From: Gottfriedia endophytica
GTDB taxonomy: Bacteria > Bacillota > Bacilli > Bacillales > Bacillaceae_G
NCBI RefSeq assembly: GCF_017814275.1
Contig: NZ_JAGIYQ010000003.1
Span: 1-64,000, forward strand
DNA length: 64,000 nucleotides
Direction: 5' to 3'
Made by a program: the position numbers and the translations under genes. This document shows positions 17,624 through 27,786 of the stretch, piece by piece. Each line of letters begins with the position of its first letter. Within the stretch, counting starts at the first letter, position 1. Under the pieces are notes generated by a model, which worked only from the letters and a program-made list of their open reading frames with translations, searched no databases and was not told the DNA's origin.

Positions 17624-18178
17624 GTGAAGGTGAAGAAATTTGTTTTAGATTGGGGTAAAGCAATAATTGTTGGATTGGTAATTGCGTTTCTTGTAAGGAA
17701 TTATTTATTTTCAACATATGTCGTTGATGGAGAATCGATGATGCCAACTCTTCAGAATGGTAACTTACTAGTTATTAATAAAATTGGGTATCAAATTAGT
17801 GATTTAAACAGGTTCGATGTGATTGTTTTTCATGCCAACAAAAAAGAAGATTATGTTAAACGAATTATTGGTTTACCTGGAGATTCGATTGAGTACAAGA
17901 AAGATCATTTATATATAAATAATAAACAATATTCAGAACCATACTTAGATCAGTATAAAAAGAACTTAAATGGTAGAAGTTTTACAGGTGATTTCACGTT
18001 AAAAGAAATTACTGGTAAAACAGTGGTACCTCCTGGCTATATTTTTGTAGAAGGAGATAATCGTCCGAAAAGTTACGACAGCCGTTTGTTTGGTTTCGTA
18101 AAAATTGATAAAATTGTTGGTAAGGTAGATGTACGTTATTGGCCATTATCGAAATTCAATATAGATTTTTACAAATAA
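17624..18178 (+). CDS. sipV: Type I signal peptidase
   Basis: A 184-residue signal peptidase that cuts signal peptides on the outer side of the membrane. There is one N-terminal membrane segment (about residues 11-30). The catalytic serine is S38 in GESMMPTL and the lysine is K79 in DYVKRIIGLPGD. The box GDNRPKSYDSR is also present. The start is GTG after GGGGAGA. The pairing with yhjE and the size match SipV. Confidence 0.9.
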   Translation: MKVKKFVLDWGKAIIVGLVIAFLVRNYLFSTYVVDGESMMPTLQNGNLLVINKIGYQISDLNRFDVIVFHANKKEDYVKRIIGLPGDSIEYKKDHLYINNKQYSEPYLDQYKKNLNGRSFTGDFTLKEITGKTVVPPGYIFVEGDNRPKSYDSRLFGFVKIDKIVGKVDVRYWPLSKFNIDFYK

Positions 18179-18183
18179 CGAAT

Positions 18184-18210
18184 GAAAGCTCCTTTAAGGG
18201 GCTTTTCTTT
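18184..18210 (+). terminator. Terminator after sipV
   Basis: AAGCTCC pairs with GGGGCTT around a short loop, followed by TTCTTT. It is weakly U-rich. Confidence 0.6.
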
Positions 18211-18272
18211 ATTGGTAAGGTCTGAAAATCAAAATTAAAATAGTAAAAAGCATTTGTAAAGGAGGTTCATTT

Positions 18273-21200
18273 ATGTCATTCCAATTTATTCTAGGTCCTG
18301 CTGGGAGCGGGAAGACTTATTTTTGTATAAATGATATTAGTATGAGAATGAAAAATAATGATGAAAAAGTTATTTTTATTGTTCCTGATCAAATGACATT
18401 CCAGATGGAATATGAGCTTGTAAAAAAAGCAGAACATAAGGGGATGTTAAACTCACAAGTATTTAGCTTTTCCCGTTTAGCATGGAAGGTTCTTCAAGAA
18501 ACTGGTGGAATGAGTCGTACTCATATTAGTGATGTTGGAATTTCAATTCTCTTAAGAAAGATTATTGAGGAACGAAAAGAAGAATTGAAGATTTTAAAAA
18601 ATGTTTCCAATCAGCAAGGTTTTTTTGATGATTTAACGAAGTTGATGGCAGAATTTAAAGGATTTCAAGTATCATCTGATGCTCTTCAAGAGATTATTCA
18701 TCAATTAGAACAAGAGCAGTCTAAGAATACTATGTTTGTACAACAAAAGCTACATGATATTCGAATTGTGATGGATGCTTTTGAGGAACATGTAAAAGAT
18801 AAGTATCTAGATTCTGAGGACTATTTAAATTTACTAATTAAGCAAATTCCTACTAGTGAATATGTAAAAAATAGCATCGTTTATATTGATGGTTATTATG
18901 ACTTGGCACCACAGGAACGAAGTGTTGTTGAAGCGTTAATGAAGGTGTGTAAAGAGATCAAGTTTAGTTTAACGATTGATCGTGCGTATGATAATGGTTT
19001 ACCTAATGAGCTTAACTTATTTTATAAACCAGCTGTGCTTTATCAACAGCTATTAGGACTTGCAAGTGAAAATAATCAGGTAATCGAAGAGCCAGTTCGA
19101 CTAACGAATACTGAAAATCGATTTGGTCATCGTAAAGATCTACAACACCTTGAACAAAATTTTGATTCTCGTCCGGTCAAACCGTTTCTACAATCTGAAC
19201 ATATTTCGATTATCGGGGCAGTTACAAAGCGTGCTGAGGTCGATGCGGTTGCAAGAGAAATTACTAGTCTTGTAAAAGAAAAAGGTTATCGTTACCGAGA
19301 TATTGCAATTTTTTTACGCAATAGTGATGATTATAGCCACTTGATATCTACTATTTTTCAATCATATGATATCCCTCTTTTTATAGAAGAAAAGCGTTCG
19401 ATGATGCAGCACCCAATGTATCGACTTTTACTAGCTGTAATTGACATTATCCAAAAAAATTGGAGATACGATGGTATTTTTACTGCGTATAAAACAGAAT
19501 TATTATATCCATTACAAAGCCATATGAAAAAAAGACGCGAGAGAATTGACGCATTTGAAAATTTTTGTATTGCTTACGGAATGCAAGGGAAAAAGTGGAC
19601 AAGCGAAGACCGCTTTACGTATCGAAAATATCGTTCACTAGATGGTGTCAAAGCTACTGTGACAGATGAAGAGAAGATGTTTGAGGAACAAATTAACGAA
19701 GATCGCGCTCTATTAGTTGAACCGGTTCAACAACTTGTTTCAGAGTTGAAGAATGCTAAAAATACGAGAGAAATGTGTATAGCATTATATGAATTTACTG
19801 AAGAAATTCAGTTACCTGAGAAGCTGCAACGATTAAGAGATGAAGCAGAGGAACAAGGTAGGTTATTAGAAAGTAAAGATCATGAACAAGTCTGGAAAGG
19901 ATTTGTCAATTTACTTGATGAATGCGTTGAATTAATTGGGGATGAGAAAATTTCAAGAAAGACATTTTTTGAATTACTTCAAACAGGGATCCAATCGTTA
20001 CAATTTGCAAATGTTCCTCCTTCTCTTGATCAAGTTTCTGTTGCAAACTTTGACCATTCTCGTTTGCAGCGTGTGAAGTGTGCTTATGTAATTGGGGTTA
20101 ATGAAGGGGTTATTCCAAGTAAGGTTAGAGAAGACGGGTTATTAGGTGATGAAGCTAGAACCCTTCTAATTCAAAATGGAATTGAAGTAGCTCCAACAAG
20201 CACCTATCAGCTATTTGCCGAGAATTTTAATATGTATGTCGGTTTAACAAGAGCAAGTGAACGATTAACAATCACATATCCTCTTACGAATGATGATGGA
20301 AAAGCATTAGCACCTTCTAGTTTAATTTCTAGAATGAAAGGGTTGTTTCCTGGCTTTCAGCAACGTTTTGAAAGTGGTGACATTTCAATGCGTACACCTA
20401 AAGAACAATTGTCTTATGTAACAAACAAGGAAATGGCTGTTTCCAATCTTGTTCTTCAAACTCAAAATTGGATTGTTCAAGAAGAACGTGTAAATATGGA
20501 TTTATGGTGGACTATTTACAACGTGTTAATTGAAGATGACATCTGGCGCGATCAATTATTCAAGGCTTTAAGTAGTATAACGTATGATAATGTCGCAGTT
20601 TCTCTAGGAGAAGAGTTAAGTAGTGAGTTGTATGGTGAAGAGTTACAAGGTTCCGTTTCCCGAATTGAATTGTTCCATCAATGTGCTTATGCTCATTTTG
20701 CAAGATTTGGTCTTCAGCTACAAGAACGTGATGTTTATAAATTTGAAGCATTTGATATGGGACAACTTTTCCACAGTGCCTTAACGGTAATTGGAGAAGC
20801 TTTAATGAGAGAAAATAAAAGCTGGAGTAATTTATCACAGGCTGAATGTGACAAGCTAGCTCATGAAGTAATCGAAGAAATTGCTCCAAAATTTCAACGT
20901 GATATATTGCATAGTACGAATCGCTATCGTTTTTTAAAGAAAAAAATGCAATCTGTTATTTCAAAAGTTTCCTATATTTTAAGTAAACAAGAGGAAGTAG
21001 GAGAGTTCAGACCAATTGCGTTAGAGGTTGGGTTTGGAAAAAATCAAATATTAAGTTCGTATGAATTACCAATCGGTAAAAATAAAAAAATGAACTTAGG
21101 CGGACGTATAGACCGTATTGATGAAGCAGTTAGTGAAAATGGAGAATATCTCAGAATTATTGATTATAAATCAAGAGATAAAGCTTTAAAACTATCGGAT

Positions 21201-21794
21201 GTTTATTATGGATTAGCATTGCAATTACTAACTTATTTAGATATTGCAATTACAAATTCGCAAACACTTACTGGTCAAAAAGCAAATCCTGCAGGAGTAT
21301 TATATTTTCATGTTCAAAATCCAATCGTTGATTTAGGGAATAAAGTAGATGAAAGTGATGCTGAGGACGAGCTTTTTAAAAAATTTAAGATGAATGGTCT
21401 ATTACTTGGTGAACGAGAAAGTAATGTGTTAATGGACAGAACGTTGGATCAAGATGGTGGGTCATCTAGCATTGTCCCAGTTGCTATTAAAAAGGATGGG
21501 AACTATACAAAGAGTTCAAAGGTTATTGATAAAGAACATTATCCTTTAATGAGCAATTATATTAAACAAAAATTTACTGAAGCTGGTGAACAAATTTTAG
21601 CAGGGGAAGTAACGGCAAATCCTTATCAGCAAAAGGATCATGTACCGTGCAAATACTGTTCATATCAATCTATATGCCAATTTGATAAAACAATAAAAGG
21701 TAATGAATATCGTATTTTACCACCTTTAAAAGATGAAGATGCAATACAAAAGATGATTGAGGAGGTGGCGAATAATGAGTCAAGAACAAAATAA
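18273..21794 (+). CDS. addB: ATP-dependent helicase/nuclease subunit B
   Basis: A 1173-residue subunit of the AddAB enzyme, which resects double-strand breaks up to Chi and prepares ends for RecA. The Walker A motif GPAGSGKT is at residues 8-15. The four cysteines that hold the iron-sulfur cluster are visible at C804, C1126, C1129 and C1135, and the C-terminal nuclease motif (IDYKSRDK) lies before the last three. GGAGG sets the ATG. It overlaps addA by 20 nt, so translation is probably coupled. Confidence 0.97.
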   Translation: MSFQFILGPAGSGKTYFCINDISMRMKNNDEKVIFIVPDQMTFQMEYELVKKAEHKGMLNSQVFSFSRLAWKVLQETGGMSRTHISDVGISILLRKIIEERKEELKILKNVSNQQGFFDDLTKLMAEFKGFQVSSDALQEIIHQLEQEQSKNTMFVQQKLHDIRIVMDAFEEHVKDKYLDSEDYLNLLIKQIPTSEYVKNSIVYIDGYYDLAPQERSVVEALMKVCKEIKFSLTIDRAYDNGLPNELNLFYKPAVLYQQLLGLASENNQVIEEPVRLTNTENRFGHRKDLQHLEQNFDSRPVKPFLQSEHISIIGAVTKRAEVDAVAREITSLVKEKGYRYRDIAIFLRNSDDYSHLISTIFQSYDIPLFIEEKRSMMQHPMYRLLLAVIDIIQKNWRYDGIFTAYKTELLYPLQSHMKKRRERIDAFENFCIAYGMQGKKWTSEDRFTYRKYRSLDGVKATVTDEEKMFEEQINEDRALLVEPVQQLVSELKNAKNTREMCIALYEFTEEIQLPEKLQRLRDEAEEQGRLLESKDHEQVWKGFVNLLDECVELIGDEKISRKTFFELLQTGIQSLQFANVPPSLDQVSVANFDHSRLQRVKCAYVIGVNEGVIPSKVREDGLLGDEARTLLIQNGIEVAPTSTYQLFAENFNMYVGLTRASERLTITYPLTNDDGKALAPSSLISRMKGLFPGFQQRFESGDISMRTPKEQLSYVTNKEMAVSNLVLQTQNWIVQEERVNMDLWWTIYNVLIEDDIWRDQLFKALSSITYDNVAVSLGEELSSELYGEELQGSVSRIELFHQCAYAHFARFGLQLQERDVYKFEAFDMGQLFHSALTVIGEALMRENKSWSNLSQAECDKLAHEVIEEIAPKFQRDILHSTNRYRFLKKKMQSVISKVSYILSKQEEVGEFRPIALEVGFGKNQILSSYELPIGKNKKMNLGGRIDRIDEAVSENGEYLRIIDYKSRDKALKLSDVYYGLALQLLTYLDIAITNSQTLTGQKANPAGVLYFHVQNPIVDLGNKVDESDAEDELFKKFKMNGLLLGERESNVLMDRTLDQDGGSSSIVPVAIKKDGNYTKSSKVIDKEHYPLMSNYIKQKFTEAGEQILAGEVTANPYQQKDHVPCKYCSYQSICQFDKTIKGNEYRILPPLKDEDAIQKMIEEVANNESRTK

Positions 21795-24700
21795 AACACC
21801 AAAAAATCAATGGACCGAAGACCAATTAAAAGCGATTGAAATGGAAGGTAGTGACATTTTAGTTGCAGCAGCTGCTGGGTCTGGAAAAACTGCAGTTCTA
21901 GTCGAGAGAATAATTCAAAAAGTACTTCGGGAAGAAAATCCAATTAATGTTGATGAATTACTTGTTGTAACGTTTACAAAAGCCAGTGCTCAAGAAATGA
22001 AGGAAAGAATTGGGAATGCACTTGAAAATCAGCTCCAAATTAATCCAACCTCTGATCATTTACGAAAGCAAATTGCTCTCTTAAACAAGGCATCTATTTC
22101 GACAATACATTCATTTTGTACAGATGTTATTCGTTCGAATTATTATTTATTAAATATCGATCCGAATTTTCGAACAGCAGAAGAAATTGAAATTAAGCTA
22201 TTAATGGATGAAGTACTCGAGGAATTGTTAGAAGAAGAATATAGTAATGAGACGAACGAGGTGTTCTTTGAATTTGTATCACGGTATACAAGTGATCGTG
22301 ATGATCAAGAGCTATCGCAATTTATTTTAAAATTATATCGTCATGCAGTGGCAAATCCCGATCCAAATGCATTTCTTGATCAACTTCTAAAAAATTATGA
22401 TGTAGAAGATAAAACAATTGATGAGCTTCCTTTTGTTGAGTTACTAAAAAAATATCTAGAAGAAGATATCCGATCTTTCCGATCTTCTTATGAACAGGCA
22501 TTACAACTAGCAAACAGCCCGGATGGTCCTATTAAATATGTTGATTTATTTCAAGAGGAATATTTTTCTCTAGAAAAACTAGCTAGATTAAGCGGAATGA
22601 ACTGGGATGATATTCGAAATGAGTTTCAAAATATCCAGTTTAAACGCATTGCTGCAATAAAAAAAGGCGAGTGTAATGAACAGAAAAAAGAGTTAGCTAA
22701 AGGGTATAGAGATGATGTGAAGAAGGGAATATCAGATCTTTTAACAAAGTATTTTTCACGTCCATCTTCAGGCTATATTGAACAGCTAAGAGAACTTCAG
22801 CCACTATTAATGAAGCTGGCCGAATTAGTTAAGAATTTTCGATTAAGATTTCAAGAAGCCAAAATGGAAAAAGGGATTCTAGATTTTAACGATTTAGAGC
22901 ATTTTGCACTTCAAATTTTAATGGATGAAAATGGAGGGGGTAAGCTTCTACCATCAGCCGTTGCAAAAGTTTATCAAGAGAAATTTCATGAAGTGCTAGT
23001 AGATGAATATCAAGATACAAATTATGTACAAGAATCCATTTTAAAATTGATTACAAGTGGTGAGGGTGCTGATGGAAACTTATTCATGGTTGGCGATGTG
23101 AAGCAATCTATTTATCGTTTTCGTCTAGCTGAACCACAGTTATTTATTTCAAAATATAATACCTTTCATAAGAACAAGAATGAAGAAACAGGCTTAAAAA
23201 TTGATTTATCGAAAAATTTCCGTAGTCGTGCCGAAGTGTTAGATTCAACAAACTTTATATTTAAACAAATAATGGGTGAGAGTCTAGGTGGTATTGATTA
23301 TGATGAAGATGCCATGCTTAAACTAGGCGCGAGTTATCCATCATATGATGCATGTATGAGTGAACTAGTCCTTTTAACGAAAGCAGATCTTGATGAAGAA
23401 ATTCAGGAAGAAAGTGAAAATCCTGAAGAAATGAATACTAGTTTAATAGAGGAAAAGTTAGAGCAAATCGAAGCGAGATATGTTGCTAAACGAGTGAAAG
23501 AACTTGTTTCAACAGGTTATCTTGTAACGGAAAAGAACGGTAATATGAGACCAGTTCAATATAAAGATATTGCTATTTTAGCGCGTTCACTTTCTAATGC
23601 GGACATGTATATTGAAGAGTTCAAAGCTCAGGGCATTCCTTTGTATGCAGAAAAGAGTAATAATTTATTTGAAACGATTGAAATAGCGATATTTTTAAAT
23701 TTATTAAAGGTGATTGATAATCCAATCCAGGATATTCCTTTAGCTTCAGTTTTACGTTCACCAATCGTAGGACTTTCAGAAAAAGAGCTTGCTGAAATTC
23801 GAATTCAGTCGGGAAAAGGGTCTTTCTACGATGCAGTTATGAAGGTAGTAAATGGTGATATAGTAGAATATAGTAATTCACGAGTGAAAAGAATTCTTTC
23901 AAATTTTATCGAACAACTTAGCGAATGGAGAAGTATAGTTCAAAGTGAAAGTTTATCGCTATTTATATGGAGAGTATTAAAAGCCTCTTCGTATTTTGAT
24001 TTTGTAGGTGGCTTACCAGGTGGAAAACAGCGACAAGCAAATTTAATGACAATATTTGAAAAAGCAAAAGTTTTAGAGGAAACAAATTACCGAAGCTTGT
24101 TCCAGTTCTTACGATTTCTCGATCGAATGCAAGAACGTGGAGAGGAATTAGGAGAAGTTCGTTTAATTGGTGAGCAAGAAAATGTTGTTCAAATGATGAC
24201 GATTCATAAAAGTAAGGGGCTAGAGTTCCCAGTTGTCTTTGTCATTAATACGTCTAAACAATTTAATACTAGGGATTTAGCTTCAAAATTAATCCTTCAT
24301 AAAGAATTAGGATTAGGTATTAATTATGTACATCCAGTTTACCGAACATCTACCTCAACTTTGTTAAAAGAAACAATTAAACGTACAGAGAGAGACGAGT
24401 TATTATCTGAAGAACTACGTATCTTATACGTTGCGTTAACACGTGCAAGAGAGAAACTGATATTAGTAGGTAGAGTAAAAGACATAGAGAAATCAGTTTC
24501 TTCGTGGCGAGAAGTTGAAAATATAGAGGAATGGTTACTTCCTCGTAGTGTAATTTCAGGTGCGAAGAGTTATCTGGATTGGATTGGTGCTTCGATTATT
24601 CGTCATGATTCTAGTAACGTTTTAAGAGATGAGAAAGAAGACTGGCACACTATGGAGGAGATAAAATCCCATCCTACACGCTGGCATTTTGAGATCATTG

Positions 24701-25524
24701 ATTCATCAACGCTAACGAAAGATGAAACCGATGAATACTTAAATGAAAAGGAAGATGTATTAACTAGTATTCAAAAGAAAGAAATGATAGAAGTCTCTGA
24801 AAGTGATTTAGCGGATATTGTGAAAGAACGTTTGCAATGGCAATATCCATATTCCCAAGCAACTCTCGAACGACCAAAGCAGTCTGTTACTGAATTAAAG
24901 CGAAAAATGCAGGAAGAAGAACTGTTTGCTCCAAAATTTATGAAACAGAAACGAATGACACTTTCCAGACCGAAATTTATGGAATCAATGAAATTAACTG
25001 CTGCTGAAGTTGGAACAGCAACACATTCTGTTATGCAGTACTTAAATTACGATAATGTCGATACAATAGATTCAATAAAAGGTCAATTGGAAGAAATGGT
25101 TCAGAAAGAATTACTAACTAGCGACCAAGAGAACGCCATTGATATAAAAAATATTTATGGTTTTTGTCATTCTCTTCTAGGTCAAAAGGTTAAAAATGCA
25201 AATCAAATACAGCGAGAAGTGCCTTTTAGTTATGGGATTTCTGCATCTGAATTATATCCGAATTGGATAGAGGAAGATGAATTGATTTTAATTCAAGGGA
25301 TCATTGATTTACTGCTTGTTGAAGAAGATGGAGTTGTATTAATTGATTATAAAACCGACAAAACAACTGCATATCAAGAAGAAGGTGCCCTTGAAAAAGA
25401 AGCAAAAAAACGTTACGGTGTTCAAATTGATTTATATTCAAAAGCAATAGAAGCTAGCTTAGGTAAAGAAGTGAAGGAACGCTATCTGTATTTCTTTGAC
25501 GGTGGGCATATTATAAAATTATAA
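21775..25524 (+). CDS. addA: ATP-dependent helicase/nuclease subunit A
   Basis: A 1249-residue UvrD-like helicase with a C-terminal RecB-type nuclease. Walker A AAAAGSGKT (K38), the helicase motif VDEYQDTN, the TIHKSKGLEFPVVF motif, and the nuclease motif LIDYKTDK with D1191 and K1193 are present. The start ATG 21775 has GGAGGTGG upstream inside addB; the frame from 21757 has no good site. sbcDC, which follow in B. subtilis, are absent here. Confidence 0.97.
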   Translation: MSQEQNKTPKNQWTEDQLKAIEMEGSDILVAAAAGSGKTAVLVERIIQKVLREENPINVDELLVVTFTKASAQEMKERIGNALENQLQINPTSDHLRKQIALLNKASISTIHSFCTDVIRSNYYLLNIDPNFRTAEEIEIKLLMDEVLEELLEEEYSNETNEVFFEFVSRYTSDRDDQELSQFILKLYRHAVANPDPNAFLDQLLKNYDVEDKTIDELPFVELLKKYLEEDIRSFRSSYEQALQLANSPDGPIKYVDLFQEEYFSLEKLARLSGMNWDDIRNEFQNIQFKRIAAIKKGECNEQKKELAKGYRDDVKKGISDLLTKYFSRPSSGYIEQLRELQPLLMKLAELVKNFRLRFQEAKMEKGILDFNDLEHFALQILMDENGGGKLLPSAVAKVYQEKFHEVLVDEYQDTNYVQESILKLITSGEGADGNLFMVGDVKQSIYRFRLAEPQLFISKYNTFHKNKNEETGLKIDLSKNFRSRAEVLDSTNFIFKQIMGESLGGIDYDEDAMLKLGASYPSYDACMSELVLLTKADLDEEIQEESENPEEMNTSLIEEKLEQIEARYVAKRVKELVSTGYLVTEKNGNMRPVQYKDIAILARSLSNADMYIEEFKAQGIPLYAEKSNNLFETIEIAIFLNLLKVIDNPIQDIPLASVLRSPIVGLSEKELAEIRIQSGKGSFYDAVMKVVNGDIVEYSNSRVKRILSNFIEQLSEWRSIVQSESLSLFIWRVLKASSYFDFVGGLPGGKQRQANLMTIFEKAKVLEETNYRSLFQFLRFLDRMQERGEELGEVRLIGEQENVVQMMTIHKSKGLEFPVVFVINTSKQFNTRDLASKLILHKELGLGINYVHPVYRTSTSTLLKETIKRTERDELLSEELRILYVALTRAREKLILVGRVKDIEKSVSSWREVENIEEWLLPRSVISGAKSYLDWIGASIIRHDSSNVLRDEKEDWHTMEEIKSHPTRWHFEIIDSSTLTKDETDEYLNEKEDVLTSIQKKEMIEVSESDLADIVKERLQWQYPYSQATLERPKQSVTELKRKMQEEELFAPKFMKQKRMTLSRPKFMESMKLTAAEVGTATHSVMQYLNYDNVDTIDSIKGQLEEMVQKELLTSDQENAIDIKNIYGFCHSLLGQKVKNANQIQREVPFSYGISASELYPNWIEEDELILIQGIIDLLLVEEDGVVLIDYKTDKTTAYQEEGALEKEAKKRYGVQIDLYSKAIEASLGKEVKERYLYFFDGGHIIKL

Positions 25525-25546
25525 TTAATTTTGAGTAGAGGAATAT

Positions 25547-25735
25547 ATGAAGATTGAAAATGTATATCTAAGGTCGTTCGTGATAAGTTTAATTGGTTCG
25601 ATTATGCTATTTATTTTAAGCTTATTTTTTGGGAAAAATGTTAATTATTCATGGGAAATTACAATGGTTTATTTTGTATTAATGATGCTTGCCATTATAG
25701 GTAAACACTTTCTCAAAAGATACGATAATAAATAA
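25547..25735 (+). CDS. Small two-segment membrane protein
   Basis: A 62-residue protein with hydrophobic segments at about residues 10-30 and 37-53 and a basic end (KHFLKRYDNK). GAGG lies before the ATG, 23 nt after addA, and a terminator begins at its stop. It is probably the last gene of the addBA unit. I do not recognise the family. Confidence 0.6.
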   Translation: MKIENVYLRSFVISLIGSIMLFILSLFFGKNVNYSWEITMVYFVLMMLAIIGKHFLKRYDNK

Positions 25736-25767
25736 AAAAGTGCTAAGGAGCTTTTTAGCACTTTTTT
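25735..25767 (+). terminator. Terminator after the addBA unit
   Basis: AAAAAAGTGCTAA pairs with TTAGCACTTTTTT; a long stem with flanking A and T runs. Confidence 0.88.
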
Positions 25768-25937
25768 ATGGCATATAGATTATGTCCTTCCAATCAAACA
25801 CCTTGTTTGTTCTTCCAATTCTTTGAACAGTAGTATGCATTTTCTTATTACTGCCTTTTCGGTAGATTTGAAGAATATTTTTTTAAGAATGTCTGACTGA
25901 AAAGGGAATGGAAGAAGAACTAATTTTTTTTTAAGAA

Positions 25938-26160
25938 GGCTCTTTTCTAGAAGATTGTAGTTTTGAGATTTATAATTTTAAAGACAAAAGTTGATTACAA
26001 TGGAAGGTGCGAGACTCCTGTGGGAATAGCGGGATGGCTGAGACCCCGCAGGAGCGATAGCGACGAGGAGGCTCAGCTCACGCCCCACGGAAAGGGAGCA
26101 ACCTGGAGTTGTAATCAACTAACGCATTCTAAAATGGCAATAAAGTTTACGAAAACAGTC
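25938..26160 (+). repeat. Family A MITE-like repeat, copy 4
   Basis: A complete copy from GGCTCTTTTCTAGAAGATTG to GTTTACGAAAACAGTC. The core carries GACTCCTGTGGGAATAGCGG and GAGACCCCGCAGGAGCG. A 66-codon open frame (25963-26163) inside it is not a gene. Nothing was recognised between 25768 and 25937. Confidence 0.85.
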
Positions 26161-26183
26161 TAAAGTAGGATAGTAATAAAGTT

Positions 26184-26218
26184 AAACCACAAAGATTAAT
26201 TTTCTCTGTGGTTTTTTT
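26184..26218. terminator. Terminator-like hairpin before the arc promoter
   Basis: AAACCACA (26184-26191) pairs with TGTGGTTT (26207-26214), followed by T residues. It may shield the arc promoter from read-through. Confidence 0.65.
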
Positions 26219-26248
26219 ATTAAAGTTTTATATTATTTATCATAAAAA

Positions 26249-26264
26249 TGTGAGCGTTTTCACA
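26249..26264 (+). promoter_or_regulatory. cre-like site upstream of arcA
   Basis: TGTGAGCGTTTTCACA fits the CcpA-binding consensus (TGNAANCGNNNNCA) with one mismatch and is nearly palindromic. It lies about 110 bp before the predicted start site. Catabolite control of the arc operon is known in Gram-positive bacteria. Confidence 0.6.
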
Positions 26265-26316
26265 AAAGTGGTGTGATGAAATAAATCTTTAATCTAGTAA
26301 ACTTTCACATTAATTA

Positions 26317-26359
26317 TGTGAATTGTTTCACAATGCATTTACCGTATTAATTCTATACT
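26317..26359 (+). promoter_or_regulatory. ArcR (Crp/Fnr-type) site and arcA promoter
   Basis: TGTGA-ATTGTT-TCACA (26317-26332) is a perfect Crp/Fnr-type palindrome. A -10 TATACT is at 26354-26359. With a start near 26366 the site centre (26324.5) lies at about -41.5, the class II activation position reported for ArcR in Bacillus licheniformis. No good -35 is present, as expected for an activated promoter. An overlapping TTCACA-N7-TGTGAA (26304-26322) forms a second palindrome. Confidence 0.8.
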
Positions 26360-26407
26360 TACAAGTGTAATAGGTTATACAAACAAACAAACTTCGAGGT
26401 GAGAAGA

Positions 26408-27637
26408 ATGAAACACCCAATCAATGTTACATCAGAAATCGGTGAATTGAAAACTGTTTTATTAAAACGGCCTGGCAAAGAAGTTGAGAATTTAACACCC
26501 GACTTCTTGGAGAGATTATTGTTTGATGATATTCCTTATTTGCCAACTATTCAAAAAGAGCATGATTATTTTGCGAATGCTTTAAGAAATCGTGGAGTTG
26601 AAGTTCTTTATTTAGAAACGTTGGTTTGTGAAGCATTACATACTCCAGAAATTCGTGAACAATTTGTTGAAGAGATGCTGATAGCGAGTAAGGCAAACAT
26701 TAATGGTGCCTTTAATCAGTTAAAGAATTATTTATTGGAAATGACCAATCAACAATTAGTAGATAAAGTGATGAGTGGAATTTTGAAATCAGAAATTCCA
26801 TCTAACCAAAAAACTCATTTATATGAGTTAACTGAAGATTTTTATCCATTCTATATCGATCCAATGCCAAACTTATATTTCACACGTGATCCGGCTGCAT
26901 CAATTGGGAACGGAGTAACGATCAATCCAATGAAACGAACAGCCCGTAAAAGAGAATCGCTTTTTATGAAATATATTATTAACCATCATCCACGTTTTGT
27001 AGGACATGATATTCCAGTTTGGATTGACCGGGATTATAATTTTTCGATTGAAGGTGGAGATCAATTAATCTTAAGTAAAGAAACGATTGCGATAGGAATT
27101 TCTGACAGATCGACTGCTCAGGCAATTGAAAAGCTTGCAGTGAATCTCTTTGAAAATAACAGTACGATAAAAAAAGTGGTAGCGATTGAGATTCCTAAAT
27201 GTCGTGCGTTCATGCACCTTGATACTGTATTTACAATGGTTGACTTTAATAAATTTACGATTCATCCAGAAATTCTAGGTAAACATGGGACGATGAGAAT
27301 TTACATTTTAGAAAATGGTAGTGATGGGGCGGTCCAAATTACGGAACGAAACAATCTCAAAGAGGTATTAATGGAAGTACTTGATTTAGAAGAGATTGTC
27401 TTAATACCATGTGGCGGTGGAGACCAAATTGCTGCTTCTCGTGAACAGTGGAATGACGGATCAAATACACTTGCAATTGCTCCAGGCGTAGTAGTGACTT
27501 ATGACAGAAACTTCGTATCGAATGAATTGCTACGTCAACATGGCATCGAGGTAATTGAAATCCCAAGTTCGGAATTATCTCGTGGCCGTGGGGGTCCCCG
27601 TTGCATGAGTATGCCAATTTATCGTGAGGATCTTTAA
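26408..27637 (+). CDS. arcA: Arginine deiminase
   Basis: A 409-residue enzyme converting arginine to citrulline and ammonia, the first step of anaerobic energy gain from arginine. The catalytic cysteine is C399 (RCMSMPIY). [13 protein letters not shown] and [11 protein letters not shown] carry other active-site residues. The start ATG 26408 has GAGGTGA 5 nt upstream; the GTG at 26399 lies in that site. It is first in arcA-arcB-arcD-arcC-arcR, the order found in B. licheniformis. Confidence 0.96.
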   Translation: MKHPINVTSEIGELKTVLLKRPGKEVENLTPDFLERLLFDDIPYLPTIQKEHDYFANALRNRGVEVLYLETLVCEALHTPEIREQFVEEMLIASKANINGAFNQLKNYLLEMTNQQLVDKVMSGILKSEIPSNQKTHLYELTEDFYPFYIDPMPNLYFTRDPAASIGNGVTINPMKRTARKRESLFMKYIINHHPRFVGHDIPVWIDRDYNFSIEGGDQLILSKETIAIGISDRSTAQAIEKLAVNLFENNSTIKKVVAIEIPKCRAFMHLDTVFTMVDFNKFTIHPEILGKHGTMRIYILENGSDGAVQITERNNLKEVLMEVLDLEEIVLIPCGGGDQIAASREQWNDGSNTLAIAPGVVVTYDRNFVSNELLRQHGIEVIEIPSSELSRGRGGPRCMSMPIYREDL

Positions 27638-27680
27638 AAACAGGGGACAAGAGACAAGGGAAAAGGAACAGGACTTAACG

Positions 27681-27762
27681 TCCGCCCCTCAGAATGCGAG
27701 CAACATGGAGAGGAAATCAACTTGTCACATTGTTAAATAGTAACAAAGTTTACGAAAACACC
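27681..27762 (+). repeat. Family A repeat remnant inside the arc operon
   Basis: GCCCCTCAGAATGCGAGCAA, GGAGAGGAAATCAACTTG and TAACAAAGTTTACGAAAACA match the right half of family A. The left half is gone. It fills much of the 149-nt gap between arcA and arcB. Confidence 0.75.
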
Positions 27763-27786
27763 AAAAAATAAAAAGGGATGATAAAT

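Noticed and set aside
25963-26163. 66-codon open frame
   Set aside because: It lies wholly in family A repeat copy 4; the same false frame appears in other copies (40030, 47615, 62821).
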